Of a DNA stretch of 64,000 nucleotides, positions 20,075 to 29,568 are shown in pieces. This DNA comes from Bifidobacterium sp. ESL0690 (GTDB taxonomy: Bacteria > Actinomycetota > Actinomycetes > Actinomycetales > Bifidobacteriaceae). Each line of letters begins with the position of its first letter. The first letter of the stretch is position 1. The notes under the pieces were generated by a model. It was not told the DNA's origin, did no database searches, and saw only the letters and a program-made list of their open reading frames with translations. The stretch spans positions 2,108,001-2,172,000 of the forward strand of contig NZ_CP113939.1 of the NCBI RefSeq assembly GCF_029392315.1. The letters are read 5' to 3'. The translations under genes and the position numbers were made by a program.

Positions 20075-20153
20075 TTGACTCCTCGTCAAACTTTGTCGTT
20101 TCCTACAAATCGTTCGGCGGACGACACGGGCGAGGTTGATAGAAGACGATAGA

Positions 20154-22739
20154 ATGCCCGTTATGAGCAATCCCAATCCTGCGGACGAAACCAGCCGCCA
20201 AAATGACGGCGAAGCGTATCCGCAGGGGACGGAAAGGGATGAACGGTTATCTGGCGGCGTACTTTCAACAACCGAGATAACCATTGCCACCACGAGCGCC
20301 AATAGCGAAACCAGTAATTCCTCAGCTAATGGCATTAATAATAAAGACACTTTAACGAGGTCCGCAGCGCCAACGCATTTCAGCAAGTTTTTCGCGTTCC
20401 TGCGCTGGACGCTGGCGGTGGCAGCGTGCTTGTGGATCGCACTGTGCACTTCGTTGGGGCCGCTCTACCGGCAATACGAGTTCAATCCCGCGGTTGCCAC
20501 AATCCGAGCGTTTTCATGGAACAACGCGGCCATCTTCGCTTTTACGTTCGCCGTCTGTCTGCTTGTCATCATCGAACTCGTCCGTTTCGGGCGCGGACAG
20601 TTGCTGATCCCCTATGATTTCGGCATTCGAGCAAAATACAGGACTTGGCACGAGCATCGGCGAACCCGTAGGACGGTAAGCGCAAATAAGAAAACCAGGA
20701 ACACCAACAAACCAGATACTTCCTCTGCTGGTGCGTCATTCAGCCAGACTTCTACCGAAAACAATGCAAAATTAGACAACAGGATCTGGCTGCGCACCAG
20801 AATCTGGCAACGCTTACGGCGCATCGCTTCGAGCATCCGTTCCGGGGCACATCGCGGCATCATGGCCATCACCGATAAATGGTGGAAAATCGCGCTTATC
20901 CTCATCGTCGGTTGGCTCTGGATCCCGATCACACTGGTGGCCGCGTTCGGCGCGGACATTCGCAGCCAGTTCCGCGAGTTCAGCTGGGCCTGGAACCAAT
21001 GGACCGGCCTGAAACAGCCTTATATTGGCTTCTTCTCGTTCGTTCCGATGGATATCTACCCCACCGCACATTATCTGTGGCCGAGCAAACCGACCTATTT
21101 GACCGACCAACACAACATCGTGCTCACGCTCATCTACGGCGGTGCGGGAACGATTTCGCGCTATTTCACCGGTGCCAACGACTGGGGCATCGCCGTGCTC
21201 GCTGCCGGCCAGCTGCTGTTCGCCGCTTTCTGCCTTGCCGCCACCGCAAACCGCTTCTTCAATCACCCCTGGCTCAAGCCGCGCAGAAAGCTCATCGAAT
21301 TCCTCTCAGCCCCGACGCCGAAAAAGGACCTTCCCGCCTCAGCGTCGCAGAAAGCCGACGCTGCGAGATTCGTCGGCCCTCTCCCCCGTTTCTTCATCAT
21401 GCTGCTGTTTCTGGTCTGCCCGCTGGTCCTGTTTTCGACGATAAGCCTGACGAAATCACCGTTGTTCGCCTTCGCGTTCGTCTGGTGGTTTGGCGTGGGC
21501 TACGAAGTGCTTTGCACCGCGAAACTGCGGCAACAATCATTACGTAAGAAATCAACAACATCACACACAACGCAAAAATTAGACACTGAATCTGACAATG
21601 GCATAAAGAAGTACAGCGACAGCAACACCACCGCAACCGCGAACCACGGCTCCGTCCCTTCCTATGACAGGATCGTCCTGCACCTGCGCAAACGCACATT
21701 CATCGCGCTCCTTCTTTCGACCGTCGTGATGATGATTTCGGCGAAATACGCACTGTATATCATCCTTTTCGAGCTTTTGATAGCCATACTCGCAGACCAC
21801 AAACGTTGGAAAACCTACATTATCGGCATGCTGCTGCCGGTCATCCTCTTTGAGGGGGCAGTCGGTCTGGCCACTCGCGACGGAGCCATCATCAACGGCG
21901 ACCCCATCGAAAGCCACGGCGTGCAACTGCAGCAAATCGCCCGTGTCGCCGTTCTCAACCCAAATGGAATCCCGCAGGACGCCAGAAACAAGCTCTCATC
22001 GATTTTCAACCTCGACCAAATGGCCGAAGCTTACTCCCAGCAAGACGCCGACCCGGTGAAATCATCGGGAATCCAAACGAAACGTGTCAGCTACCGCTGG
22101 CGTACCGTTACCAAAACGGACATGAAAAATTTCAACTCCGCATGGCTTGAAATAGTCAAAGCCAATCCGCGCATCTCGCTAGACGCTTTGCTGGCCAAAA
22201 GCTACGGTTATTTCGACATCATGGATCCGCCGTATATCGACATGACCTATTACGTCGTTTACGCAGGCAACGGGAATTTCACCGATTGGATCGGAAACTG
22301 GTGCGCCGACTGGCGAAAATCCATCACCACTTTCGTGGAAAACTGGAGTTCGAAACCCTTGTTCGGCTGGCTCATCCACGGCAATACCTACGTCATCATC
22401 ACGCTGCTTTTGGGCGCGGCCGAAGTCATTCTGCGCCGCTGGAAAACGCTGGCCACGCACCTCCCGCTGCTGCTTCTGATGGGAGTCATGGTCACCTCGC
22501 CGGCCAATAATTTCGAACGTCATATGCTTCCGCTGGTCTTCGTGCTGGGCTTTGTGCTCCTGACCTTCTGGCAGGACTCGCGGACGCAGCGCACGCAGGC
22601 ACGCTTGCGTAGGGCCGGCGGTTCCTCGGGTAAGTTGAGCGATACAGATAAAACAGACAGGCAAACGGCTTTCAGCTTCTCCGATCAACCGAATACCGGT
22701 GTCACTGGTAGCCGCGAAGTCGCTGGACTAGAATCATAA
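20154..22739 (+). CDS. Large polytopic membrane protein, DUF6020-like
   Basis: About 860 residues. After about 70 polar residues there are roughly a dozen hydrophobic segments, in groups: near residues 80-105, 120-140, 245-275, 340-365, 410-450, 545-590, and a C-terminal group (LLLGAAEVILRR, LPLLLLMGVMVTSP, LPLVFVLGFVLLTFW). Large extracytoplasmic-type loops carry conserved-looking Trp, Tyr and Arg residues. The architecture resembles the DUF6020 family of actinobacterial membrane proteins and, more loosely, C-type glycosyltransferases that use lipid-linked sugars; no catalytic motif is certain. Start uncertain: ATG at 20154 or 20163, with only weak ribosome binding sequence; a TTG at 20136 is also in frame. 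Two bases separate its stop from the next gene, so they are likely co-transcribed. Function unknown. Confidence 0.7.
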   Translation: MPVMSNPNPADETSRQNDGEAYPQGTERDERLSGGVLSTTEITIATTSANSETSNSSANGINNKDTLTRSAAPTHFSKFFAFLRWTLAVAACLWIALCTSLGPLYRQYEFNPAVATIRAFSWNNAAIFAFTFAVCLLVIIELVRFGRGQLLIPYDFGIRAKYRTWHEHRRTRRTVSANKKTRNTNKPDTSSAGASFSQTSTENNAKLDNRIWLRTRIWQRLRRIASSIRSGAHRGIMAITDKWWKIALILIVGWLWIPITLVAAFGADIRSQFREFSWAWNQWTGLKQPYIGFFSFVPMDIYPTAHYLWPSKPTYLTDQHNIVLTLIYGGAGTISRYFTGANDWGIAVLAAGQLLFAAFCLAATANRFFNHPWLKPRRKLIEFLSAPTPKKDLPASASQKADAARFVGPLPRFFIMLLFLVCPLVLFSTISLTKSPLFAFAFVWWFGVGYEVLCTAKLRQQSLRKKSTTSHTTQKLDTESDNGIKKYSDSNTTATANHGSVPSYDRIVLHLRKRTFIALLLSTVVMMISAKYALYIILFELLIAILADHKRWKTYIIGMLLPVILFEGAVGLATRDGAIINGDPIESHGVQLQQIARVAVLNPNGIPQDARNKLSSIFNLDQMAEAYSQQDADPVKSSGIQTKRVSYRWRTVTKTDMKNFNSAWLEIVKANPRISLDALLAKSYGYFDIMDPPYIDMTYYVVYAGNGNFTDWIGNWCADWRKSITTFVENWSSKPLFGWLIHGNTYVIITLLLGAAEVILRRWKTLATHLPLLLLMGVMVTSPANNFERHMLPLVFVLGFVLLTFWQDSRTQRTQARLRRAGGSSGKLSDTDKTDRQTAFSFSDQPNTGVTGSREVAGLES

Positions 22740-22741
22740 GT

Positions 22742-23710
22742 ATGAGCATGCACGACAACGACAACAAAGGCATGGAATCGGCACAGCAGGCCGATTTTCT
22801 GAGCCTTGCCGAAGGGGCGGCCGATATCGCGCACCAAGAAAAAACAAGTGATCAAAGACTTGCCGATGGCGAAAACCAGACACGGCGCATCACCGTCATC
22901 GCCGATACACACGACAACAAAAAAGACGCCGAACAGACGAAAATCTTCGAAAAACTAGGCAGCCAAGAAAACCTTGAGTCCATCGCCTTCGAGTGTCTGG
23001 CCAATGGGATCCACGACAAACGCGTCGTTTCGCTGCTGCACGTGCTGGGCTGGCCGGAAACATTCAGCTGCTTCGCCATCGGGGGCGCTGCTGCACTCAC
23101 TTTTGAAACGGCGAAATCCATCATCGTCAAAGGCGCCCACGACCTCGGCAGCCAATTTTGCCTGGTCGGGCGCAGCAACGGATTGACGATCAGCCTTGTC
23201 GTGGTCCAAAGCGCGGCAACGCCGGAAGTAACTTGCACAGCGGTGATGAAGGCGTTCGACGCGCAACAACCCATGTGCCTCGGGCCTACTCGGCGCAACG
23301 TAACCGGAGCCGCGCGGACATTGGGCGCTGTGCTTTCCGCGTTCCATGTGATTCCGGCGATTCACCCGCTGCCCAGGCCTGCCAGAGCGGCGGACATGCT
23401 GCCCGAACGCGCGCTGGTCGGCGACATCGATGCCATCGATGAGCTTTATCAGACCGTCTATCAGAGCCTCAAAAGCGAGAACGAAAACGACCCGACACTT
23501 CAGACCGTTTCCGCGTTCCTCACCTACGGCGGATCGCTCGATGCCACGGGCAAAGCCTTGAACGTGCATCCGAACACCGTGCGCTACCGCATCAAGCGCG
23601 CCGCCGATGCCACCGGCTGGGACGCCAATGACCCGCGCGATGCCTACGTGCTGCGCACCGCCATCACCATCGGCGCCATCCGCGACGCCGAAAGCCACCT
23701 TAACTCCTGA
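22742..23710 (+). CDS. PucR-type helix-turn-helix transcriptional regulator (FasR-like)
   Basis: A 322-residue protein. The last 60 residues form the PucR C-terminal helix-turn-helix (TVSAFLTYGGSLDATGKALN, then VHPNTVRYRIKRAADATGWD). The N-terminal two thirds have no recognised domain. In Streptomyces, FasR, an activator of fatty acid synthesis genes, belongs to this class with the same C-terminal domain; here the gene lies close to fas, the carboxylase genes and birA. Control of fatty acid synthesis is therefore a reasonable inference but is not shown by the sequence. It starts two bases after the upstream membrane-protein gene, with no clear ribosome binding site; later ATGs at 22748 or 22772 are possible. 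Confidence 0.8.
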   Translation: MSMHDNDNKGMESAQQADFLSLAEGAADIAHQEKTSDQRLADGENQTRRITVIADTHDNKKDAEQTKIFEKLGSQENLESIAFECLANGIHDKRVVSLLHVLGWPETFSCFAIGGAAALTFETAKSIIVKGAHDLGSQFCLVGRSNGLTISLVVVQSAATPEVTCTAVMKAFDAQQPMCLGPTRRNVTGAARTLGAVLSAFHVIPAIHPLPRPARAADMLPERALVGDIDAIDELYQTVYQSLKSENENDPTLQTVSAFLTYGGSLDATGKALNVHPNTVRYRIKRAADATGWDANDPRDAYVLRTAITIGAIRDAESHLNS

Positions 23711-23721
23711 AATCTGTATAT

Positions 23722-24837
23722 TTAAAGCCGCGGAACCGGACCCAACGAATGGCGTTGGATGACTTCGGCGGGAATAAGGCCGGCACCGTGAGCGTTGGCT
23801 GCGAACGTGGTCTCGAGCCCCTCTCCGAGCAACCGCAAGGTCTCGCGCATCGAAGCTGTGCCAAGCCCCTCGAAATCGGGACGCACCGTCGTCAGCGGCG
23901 GCCACATATCGTTGACACCGGTCATATCGTCGAAACCGACCACGCTGACGTCCTGCGGAATGCGAAAACCGTGCTCATGCAGGGCACGGGTCACGCCGAT
24001 TGCCTGTGCATCGTTGGCGGTGACGATGACGGTGGGCTTCTCCGCTCCGGCCGAACCGAGACTTTCCAACTCGTGGTTCATACGCGCGTAGGCCTCGGAG
24101 GAATCCCAGGAATTGCACTGTATCTCGCGCGAGTCGATGTGATATTGCTTGGCCGCTTTGCGCCAACCGAGCAAACGAGTCACGGCATCGCGCCATTGCA
24201 CCGGACCGACGAAATAAAGCGCGGAACGGTGACCGAACCGGGCAATCAGACGCGCCACCTCATGCATCGCACCCCACTGATCGATACCGACCAAAGCCGT
24301 GCGACCGCGGCCTTCGGCATCCATCAGCCCGCCCGCCCGGCTCATCGAAAGATTGCCGTGTGTGGAGGTAATCAGGACGCGCGGCTCGGGAAGTTTGGTG
24401 CGGCAGGCCGCCGAAAACATGATATCCGTCGGGGTCAGGAAGATGAAAGCGTCGACGTTCTGCTCTTCGAAGGTACGGCAGAGGTTCTCGAACTCGCTTT
24501 GCGTGCAGCGCGCCTCGTGCACCATGGAGACCATGAGGAAAAGGCCATGACGGCGCACAATGGTTTCGATGGCACCGATCGCCGAAATCGGACCGAGAAA
24601 ATTGAGACCCCCGGCGATCAGCCCGATGGTGCGCGAACGGTGAGAAGCCAGTGTTCTCGCGGAATTGCTGGGGCGATAGCCGAGCACGTCGATGGCATGC
24701 TGGACGCGGGTGCGCGTCGCATCGGAGACTTCGGAGGAATGGTTGATGACGCGCGAAACCGTCTGGTGGCTGACCCCCGCCATTTTGGCTACTTCGAACA
24801 TTGACGGCCGCTTGCCCGAATTGCGTTGAGCGCTCAT
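23722..24837 (-). CDS. LacI-family transcriptional regulator
   Basis: A 371-residue protein. N-terminal LacI helix-turn-helix (MFEVAKMAGVSHQTVSRVIN) with hinge helix region RPSNSARTLAS, then a periplasmic-binding-protein-like effector domain ending with VSVVGFDDM. LacI members usually bind a sugar or related ligand; the ligand cannot be read from the sequence. I start at the ATG at 24837 because AGGAGG lies seven bases upstream; the open frame continues 14 codons further without support. A LacI-type operator lies upstream at 24888-24899, so autoregulation is likely. No sugar transporter or glycosidase is adjacent; the gene is convergent with the PucR-type gene and followed upstream by rnhB. 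Confidence 0.92.
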   Translation of the reverse strand: MSAQRNSGKRPSMFEVAKMAGVSHQTVSRVINHSSEVSDATRTRVQHAIDVLGYRPSNSARTLASHRSRTIGLIAGGLNFLGPISAIGAIETIVRRHGLFLMVSMVHEARCTQSEFENLCRTFEEQNVDAFIFLTPTDIMFSAACRTKLPEPRVLITSTHGNLSMSRAGGLMDAEGRGRTALVGIDQWGAMHEVARLIARFGHRSALYFVGPVQWRDAVTRLLGWRKAAKQYHIDSREIQCNSWDSSEAYARMNHELESLGSAGAEKPTVIVTANDAQAIGVTRALHEHGFRIPQDVSVVGFDDMTGVNDMWPPLTTVRPDFEGLGTASMRETLRLLGEGLETTFAANAHGAGLIPAEVIQRHSLGPVPRL

Positions 24838-24887
24838 TCCTGCCTCCTCTTGCCAGCTCGCGTGCGTTACGCGAAACACACTCCATA

Positions 24888-24899
24888 GTGAACGCTCAC
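24888..24899. promoter_or_regulatory. Candidate LacI-type operator
   Basis: GTGAACGCTCAC, a near-perfect dyad with the central CG typical of LacI/GalR operators. It lies about 50 bases upstream of the LacI-type gene start, suited to autoregulation. Confidence 0.5.
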
Positions 24900-24993
24900 A
24901 AGTCTACTCGACCTTGCCTATCGGGGAGGTTTCAACTCACTTCGCATGTTCTGTTCCAAGCCTTTAGACATTGAATCAACGGGACAGAAGCAC

Positions 24994-25746
24994 TTAGACC
25001 AAGTGCCAGCTGACGCGATGCAACGGGGTCGGACCGTACTTGGCGATGGCGGCACGGTGGGCGGCGGATCCGTAGCCCTTGTTGTGTTGCCATTGGTAAG
25101 GCGCGTAGTTCGGGTTGCCTTGCGCCAGTGCGACCATCAGCCGGTCTCGCGTCACTTTGGCGATGACGGAGGCCGTGGAAACGAGCGCGCAGCTCTGGTC
25201 GGCCTTCACCTTGGTAGTCACGTTCGGCAGAATGGAAACAGCAGGCGCGTCAAACGTCCCAGCAGCCTTGGAAATATAGTCATTCGGTCCATCCAAAATC
25301 GCACCGACGCGAAGCTGACCGGAGTCGATTTTGAGTTCACGCTCGACCTCATTGACCGCGCGCAGGGCCGCGATGCCCAAAGCGTAGGAAATACCCCACT
25401 CGTCGATTTCCTTGTTGCTGGCCTGCCCGACCGCACTGGCCGTGCACCACGAACGCAGACTCTCGAACATAGCCTCGCGCTTGTGTTCCGTCAGCAGTTT
25501 GGAATCGGCCACGCCGTCAGGCACGTCGAGCCCTTCCAGATCGCGGGCCCATACTGCGGCCGCCCCCACCATCACCGGCCCGGCGAGCGCACCACGCCCC
25601 ACTTCGTCAAATCCGACAATCAAATCGAAACCCTGACCTGCCAGCTCGCGTTCCAAATCCAGAGTCGGCGCGACGAAATGGCGAACGGCACGGCTTTGCC
25701 TCTCAGTAACCGCGCTTTGAAATTCCGGAGTCGCTTTGACGCCCAT
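24994..25746 (-). CDS. rnhB: Ribonuclease HII
   Basis: A 250-residue RNase HII, which cuts RNA in RNA-DNA hybrids and single ribonucleotides in DNA. Seen: GFDEVGRGALAGPV with metal-binding Asp47 and Glu48, DSKLLT, and the later segment ALVSTASVIAKVTRDRLM that supplies further acidic ligands. The C-terminal GYGSAAH matches the family substrate-binding region. AAAGG lies upstream of the ATG. It follows lepB on the same strand after about 155 bases, the same rplS-lepB-rnhB order seen in many Gram-positive genomes. Confidence 0.95.
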   Translation of the reverse strand: MGVKATPEFQSAVTERQSRAVRHFVAPTLDLERELAGQGFDLIVGFDEVGRGALAGPVMVGAAAVWARDLEGLDVPDGVADSKLLTEHKREAMFESLRSWCTASAVGQASNKEIDEWGISYALGIAALRAVNEVERELKIDSGQLRVGAILDGPNDYISKAAGTFDAPAVSILPNVTTKVKADQSCALVSTASVIAKVTRDRLMVALAQGNPNYAPYQWQHNKGYGSAAHRAAIAKYGPTPLHRVSWHLV

Positions 25747-25900
25747 ATACGTTGCCTTTCAGCGATTTTCCATTACTAAAACGAGGATACTCCATCATGC
25801 CTGAATCATCTCAAATATCCGTAACGTAATACACTATTATGGAGCAACTTTAAGAAGCACCTTTACGAAGCAACGAAACCAATGCCAGCCGTTTATAATC

Positions 25901-26656
25901 CTACGATTTCGGCACACCCGGGACGGCGGAGAAAACCTCGCGATACGACTTGATAGCCTTGAAATGGCTGAACGGCCAAAAAGTGAACATCGCAACCCCG
26001 CTGATGTTGGCCATCGGCACCAGCCCGCCATTGCCGTCGTCGGCATGGTAGCGCGAATCGGCCGAATTGGCACGGTTATCACCCATCACGAAAACGTTGC
26101 CGGCAGTCACCTTGGTCTTGAACGCGAAATTGCTCGGCTCGGTGCCGGGCTTGATATACGAGGTCTCGTCGATCGCCACGCCGTTGACGGTGACCGGGGA
26201 ACCGCTGCCTTTGCATGCCACCACGTCACCGGGCATGCCGATCAGCCGTTTGATGAGGTCGTCGGAGCCGTGGTTGTCGGTGCCGGCAAGCCAGTGCGCC
26301 GGATCCTTGAAAACGATGACGTCGCCACGCTTGAGTTTGTTCATCGGCCGAGCGAGACGATTGGTGACCAGGCGATCGCCGATTTGGATGGTGTCTTCCA
26401 TGGAGCCGGAAGGAATCTCGTAAACGCCGATGACAAATACCCGCAGCAGCACCAAGACCAGCACAAACACCGCAAACGGCACCACAAAGCTCAAAAGATC
26501 ATGGAATGTATAGCCTTGTGATTCCGGGTCGGCATGTTCCGGATTGGCGTAGAGATTGCGCGGCTTGGGCTCTTGGCTTACCCCGTAATCCGCGACCTCG
26601 ATGATATGCGAATCCGTCTCGCGCCGTTCATCGTCGCGCGTATCGTCTCCCACCAT
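25901..26656 (-). CDS. lepB: Signal peptidase I
   Basis: A 251-residue type I signal peptidase that removes signal peptides at the outer face of the membrane. A polar N-terminal region (about 50 residues) precedes one membrane helix near residues 54-78. Catalytic Ser85 is in PSGSMEDT and the general-base Lys136 in DLIKRLIGMPGD; the family box GDNRANSADSR is present. Start supported by GGGAGG before the ATG. It lies between rplS and rnhB on the same strand; it would process the exported surface proteins encoded elsewhere in the window. Confidence 0.95.
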   Translation of the reverse strand: MVGDDTRDDERRETDSHIIEVADYGVSQEPKPRNLYANPEHADPESQGYTFHDLLSFVVPFAVFVLVLVLLRVFVIGVYEIPSGSMEDTIQIGDRLVTNRLARPMNKLKRGDVIVFKDPAHWLAGTDNHGSDDLIKRLIGMPGDVVACKGSGSPVTVNGVAIDETSYIKPGTEPSNFAFKTKVTAGNVFVMGDNRANSADSRYHADDGNGGLVPMANISGVAMFTFWPFSHFKAIKSYREVFSAVPGVPKS

Positions 26657-26795
26657 CCGGGCCTCCCGCCATGTTCATATCCCTGCCGCCCCAAACGACA
26701 ATCCAACGATAACCGAAAACCATCATAGTATGCAGCACCGTACAGGAATGTCATGCATTACGACATATGCGACCGAATCACCGAATAAAGCAAAA

Positions 26796-26824
26796 CGGCG
26801 GCCGGAATTGAATCCCGACTGCCG
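26796..26824 (-). terminator. Intrinsic terminator of rplS
   Basis: On the minus strand the stem CGGC-AG-TCGG-ATT pairs with AAT-CCG-GC-CGCCG around a short loop, followed by TTTTGCTTT. It starts about 28 bases past the rplS stop and separates rplS from lepB. Confidence 0.75.
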
Positions 26825-26851
26825 CATAGCACATAGCCTTTAGGCCTGCAT

Positions 26852-27220
26852 TCACGCCTTGGCGCTGTTGTCCTGACGCTCGGTGATACGAGCGGCCTTG
26901 CCACGCAGGGCACGCAGGTAGTAGAGCTTGGCACGACGAACGCGGCCGTGACGCAGTACCTTGATGGAATCGATCGACGGGGAGTGCAGCGGGAAGCGAC
27001 GTTCTACGCCACAACCGAAGCTGACCTTGCGGACGATGAACGTCTCGCGCAGGCCCGCGCCCGAACGCGCGATCACCACGCCGGTGAACGCCTGAAGACG
27101 GGAGTTGTTGCCTTCCTGAATCTTGACGTTGACCTCGACGGTGTCGCCGGGACGGAACTCCGGAATCGAGTCCGAGGACTTCATGTGCTTGGCATCAAAT
27201 GCCTCAATAGCGTTAACCAT
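26852..27220 (-). CDS. rplS: 50S ribosomal protein L19
   Basis: A 122-residue L19. Family sequence is clear: [40 protein letters not shown] and a basic C-terminal part [20 protein letters not shown]. It binds at the interface of the two ribosomal subunits. Normal length. It has its own terminator downstream and about 370 bases of leader upstream that hold no gene. Confidence 0.97.
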   Translation of the reverse strand: MVNAIEAFDAKHMKSSDSIPEFRPGDTVEVNVKIQEGNNSRLQAFTGVVIARSGAGLRETFIVRKVSFGCGVERRFPLHSPSIDSIKVLRHGRVRRAKLYYLRALRGKAARITERQDNSAKA

Positions 27221-27591
27221 TGTTTCACCTGTCGCTGCCGCATATCAGCGTACATGTCAGGGGCGGCGCCGCACTTTCGTGCCCAGCGGCTGATGGAGCC
27301 GAACGCGCCCACTATCGTATTCCGCCGAAACCCGGCGAAATGTTGCCGATTCGCCATTGCGGGGACGTCGGAACCAACAGACGCGGCCACAAGGCTGAAC
27401 CCAATGAAGAAGCGGACCCATGCGGCAGCCCGCCTCTTGGCATAACAAACTTTTATTTTAGCGAAATACGGAGACAGAAAACAAGAAATGAATACAGACA
27501 AGGGCAGGAAAGGATAAATGAGGATAAGAGTTGATGCATGACCATAGTTATGGACAGAAGACAATCGGACACAATGGCTGCGCCACGCTTC
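27221..27591. other. rplS upstream region, no gene seen
   Basis: About 370 bases between rplS and the upstream DUF2207-type gene. The part next to rplS is GC-rich with several short self-complementary stretches (for example GGGGCGGCGCCGC near 27263) and could be a structured mRNA leader; the distal half is AT-rich and suited to a promoter. Overlapping reading frames on both strands show no family features. Confidence 0.35.
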
Positions 27592-29199
27592 TCAACCGAG
27601 GTCAGACGTCATATGGAAGAACGGGCTGTCCGCCACCTTGCCGGATGCTGCGCCGGAAGTCTCGGAGCCGCCTGAATTCGAGGACCCGCCGGTGACCATG
27701 CCTTCGTAATCGTAATTGTAATAATTGTAGGCTTCCATCGCCGCGGGATAATAAACATAGACCGAAAGCTGGCGGCACGTCTGCCTGCTCAGCCCAAGCG
27801 CGGTGGCATAGACGAGGTACTGTCCCCACACCTCGACGGCATCGGCGCCGCGGGATTTGAAATCGCTGAAATCCCGGAGGTATTTTTTAAGACCCAACAG
27901 TTGAATCACTGCACGTTTGCCTTCCGCGGTCAACGCGTAGGGCTGCGTGCAAAACAGCGTGGCGATACCGATGAAAATACCCAACGCCCCCAACTCAATC
28001 GCGGTATAGCCATTATGGCGGTCCCACAAATCCGTAAAAGGCCTCCAACCGATCAAGAAGGCCAGAAACGCGGCAGAGAGCAGGAAAAGAAGGATACCCA
28101 TTTGATAGTCGACCAGCTTCGGCTTCTTCGCTTCATCGCGCATCCGGCGGAAAAAGCGGGCTTGGGGAGCATAACCGCGGAACAGGCCATCGAGGGAGAC
28201 CGGCGCTTCCAACCCTTTCGACACCCTCAGCTTGCGGTTGTCGTCTTCCTCCTGACTTTTCTTTTCCGCCAACGCCTCATCCTCGGCGGCGCAGGCGGCG
28301 CGAAGCTGGTTCAGATCGAAGACGGTGCTCCCCTGCCAATGCGAAAAATCCTTCAGAAACTCGAGGAAGGCCTGCTCGCTGGGCGAAAGGCCGGCCAGAT
28401 CGCTCGACGTCCGCGGATTTTCGAACGCCACGGGCAACAGGGAAATCGTGCTCACGAGGCCCGACTTCTGGCTGACATCACGCCGCGAATCCTGCCCATT
28501 GCGATTCATGCGCAGACCCGGGCCCAGCGGCGTGTTCCACAACAGTATGCCCCGCACGCCGGCCATCGGTGCGGGACGCTTGTGATGGGCGCGAGCACGA
28601 GCACGACGTGAGGATAGTTCAGTATTGCTTTCGTTTGTCGTCTCGGCTGCGGTTCCGGCGGCAACTTGCGCGGCAGCAACCGAACGTTGCGCTTCGGCGA
28701 CCTCACGTGCGCGACCCTGCAAACCGGCGTCATCGGGACGACGCAGGTCAAAACCCGCGTAATCGGCGACGGCCCCCGGGTAGATGGCGATGATGTTCCT
28801 CTCCTGCAAGGCGAGCAACGTGGCGGCCATGGACGACACCGCGACATCATCCAGTGTCGAGAATCCTTCAGGAGCCGGATCGACGATATTGTTGAGGAAC
28901 GTGGCGCAAGCCGGACTCATCGCGGGCGTGTCACGGAAGTAATCGATATCGCCGGGAAGGCGCGCCGCCAGATTCGTGACGATGACCACGCCGAGCGCCA
29001 CGAGCGTATACAGTCCGAGAATCACAAGGAACTGGTTGCGATCCTGTTCAACGTAAACCATCGCATCGCTGCTCGACGCGTCGTCGTCAGAACTTCCCAC
29101 TAAAGCGTAGAAAGCGACGAGGAAGACGGTGAACACCAAGGTGAATGCAAAGGAGACGAGAAGGGCGTTCAGGACTCGCTTCAGGTTCAACGGCTTCAT
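27592..29199 (-). CDS. DUF2207-type membrane protein lacking the extracellular domain
   Basis: About 535 residues. Membrane helices near residues 12-36 and 58-82 are followed directly by the cytoplasmic part that begins DYFRDTPAMSPACATFLNNI; the same place in the paralogue at 34473-36698 reads DYFRDIPPISPAAAAKLMGV. A later helix pair (near 370-415) and the segment LGLKKYLRDFSDF with YLVYATALGLS also match that paralogue. What is missing is the large N-terminal extracytoplasmic DUF2207 domain, so this is a shortened paralogue. A Gly/Ser-rich stretch lies near the C-terminus. I start at the ATG at 29199 (AAGGAG upstream). Cellular role of the family is unknown. Confidence 0.75.
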   Translation of the reverse strand: MKPLNLKRVLNALLVSFAFTLVFTVFLVAFYALVGSSDDDASSSDAMVYVEQDRNQFLVILGLYTLVALGVVIVTNLAARLPGDIDYFRDTPAMSPACATFLNNIVDPAPEGFSTLDDVAVSSMAATLLALQERNIIAIYPGAVADYAGFDLRRPDDAGLQGRAREVAEAQRSVAAAQVAAGTAAETTNESNTELSSRRARARAHHKRPAPMAGVRGILLWNTPLGPGLRMNRNGQDSRRDVSQKSGLVSTISLLPVAFENPRTSSDLAGLSPSEQAFLEFLKDFSHWQGSTVFDLNQLRAACAAEDEALAEKKSQEEDDNRKLRVSKGLEAPVSLDGLFRGYAPQARFFRRMRDEAKKPKLVDYQMGILLFLLSAAFLAFLIGWRPFTDLWDRHNGYTAIELGALGIFIGIATLFCTQPYALTAEGKRAVIQLLGLKKYLRDFSDFKSRGADAVEVWGQYLVYATALGLSRQTCRQLSVYVYYPAAMEAYNYYNYDYEGMVTGGSSNSGGSETSGAASGKVADSPFFHMTSDLG

Positions 29200-29389
29200 G
29201 ATTGCTCCTTGCGAAAAATATTTATCCAACTAAATTACCTAGATTACCCAGCCTGTCGGCCAACTACGTGGTGGCCGTTCAGCAATGTCCGAAAAGCAAC
29301 ACCAATAACCTTTCAACGACGCAAAATACCTGAAAGCGCGATAGCCAAATCAATAAAGATAAGAAGACACCCGCCGGAAACAAACCAAG

Positions 29390-29418
29390 TTGACAAACGG
29401 CCGCAACGCCCTTATTTT
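29390..29418 (+). promoter_or_regulatory. Strong sigma-70-type promoter
   Basis: TTGACA at 29390-29395, a spacer of exactly 17 bases, and TATTTT at 29413-29418. It points toward the 31-codon reading frame at 29473 and, further on, the ABC transporter genes. Confidence 0.6.
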
Positions 29419-29472
29419 AGAGGCGGTAATAATTCCTGTGCTTGGCACACCGAGTCGAAGGGGGTGGGGATC

Positions 29473-29568
29473 ATGGCTGACGATCTTCCTAGTAGTATCA
29501 ACGATCTGCATCATTTGTGCAGCTGTGCGCAACCTCATCTCGACACGATGACTCGGCGCTGGATGTAA
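29473..29568 (+). CDS. Possible 31-residue small protein or leader peptide
   Basis: An ATG preceded by GGGGGTGGGG opens a frame of 31 codons ending in TAA. The peptide is polar with LHHLCSCAQPHLD in the middle and a basic end. It lies about 50 bases downstream of a near-consensus promoter and about 390 bases upstream of the transporter permease. It could be a real small protein, a leader peptide or part of an untranslated RNA. No homologue is recognised. Confidence 0.35.
   Translation: MADDLPSSINDLHHLCSCAQPHLDTMTRRWM

Noticed and set aside
27181..27564. A 127-codon frame in the rplS upstream region
   Set aside because: Overlaps the start of rplS, has no family features, and a competing frame exists on the other strand.
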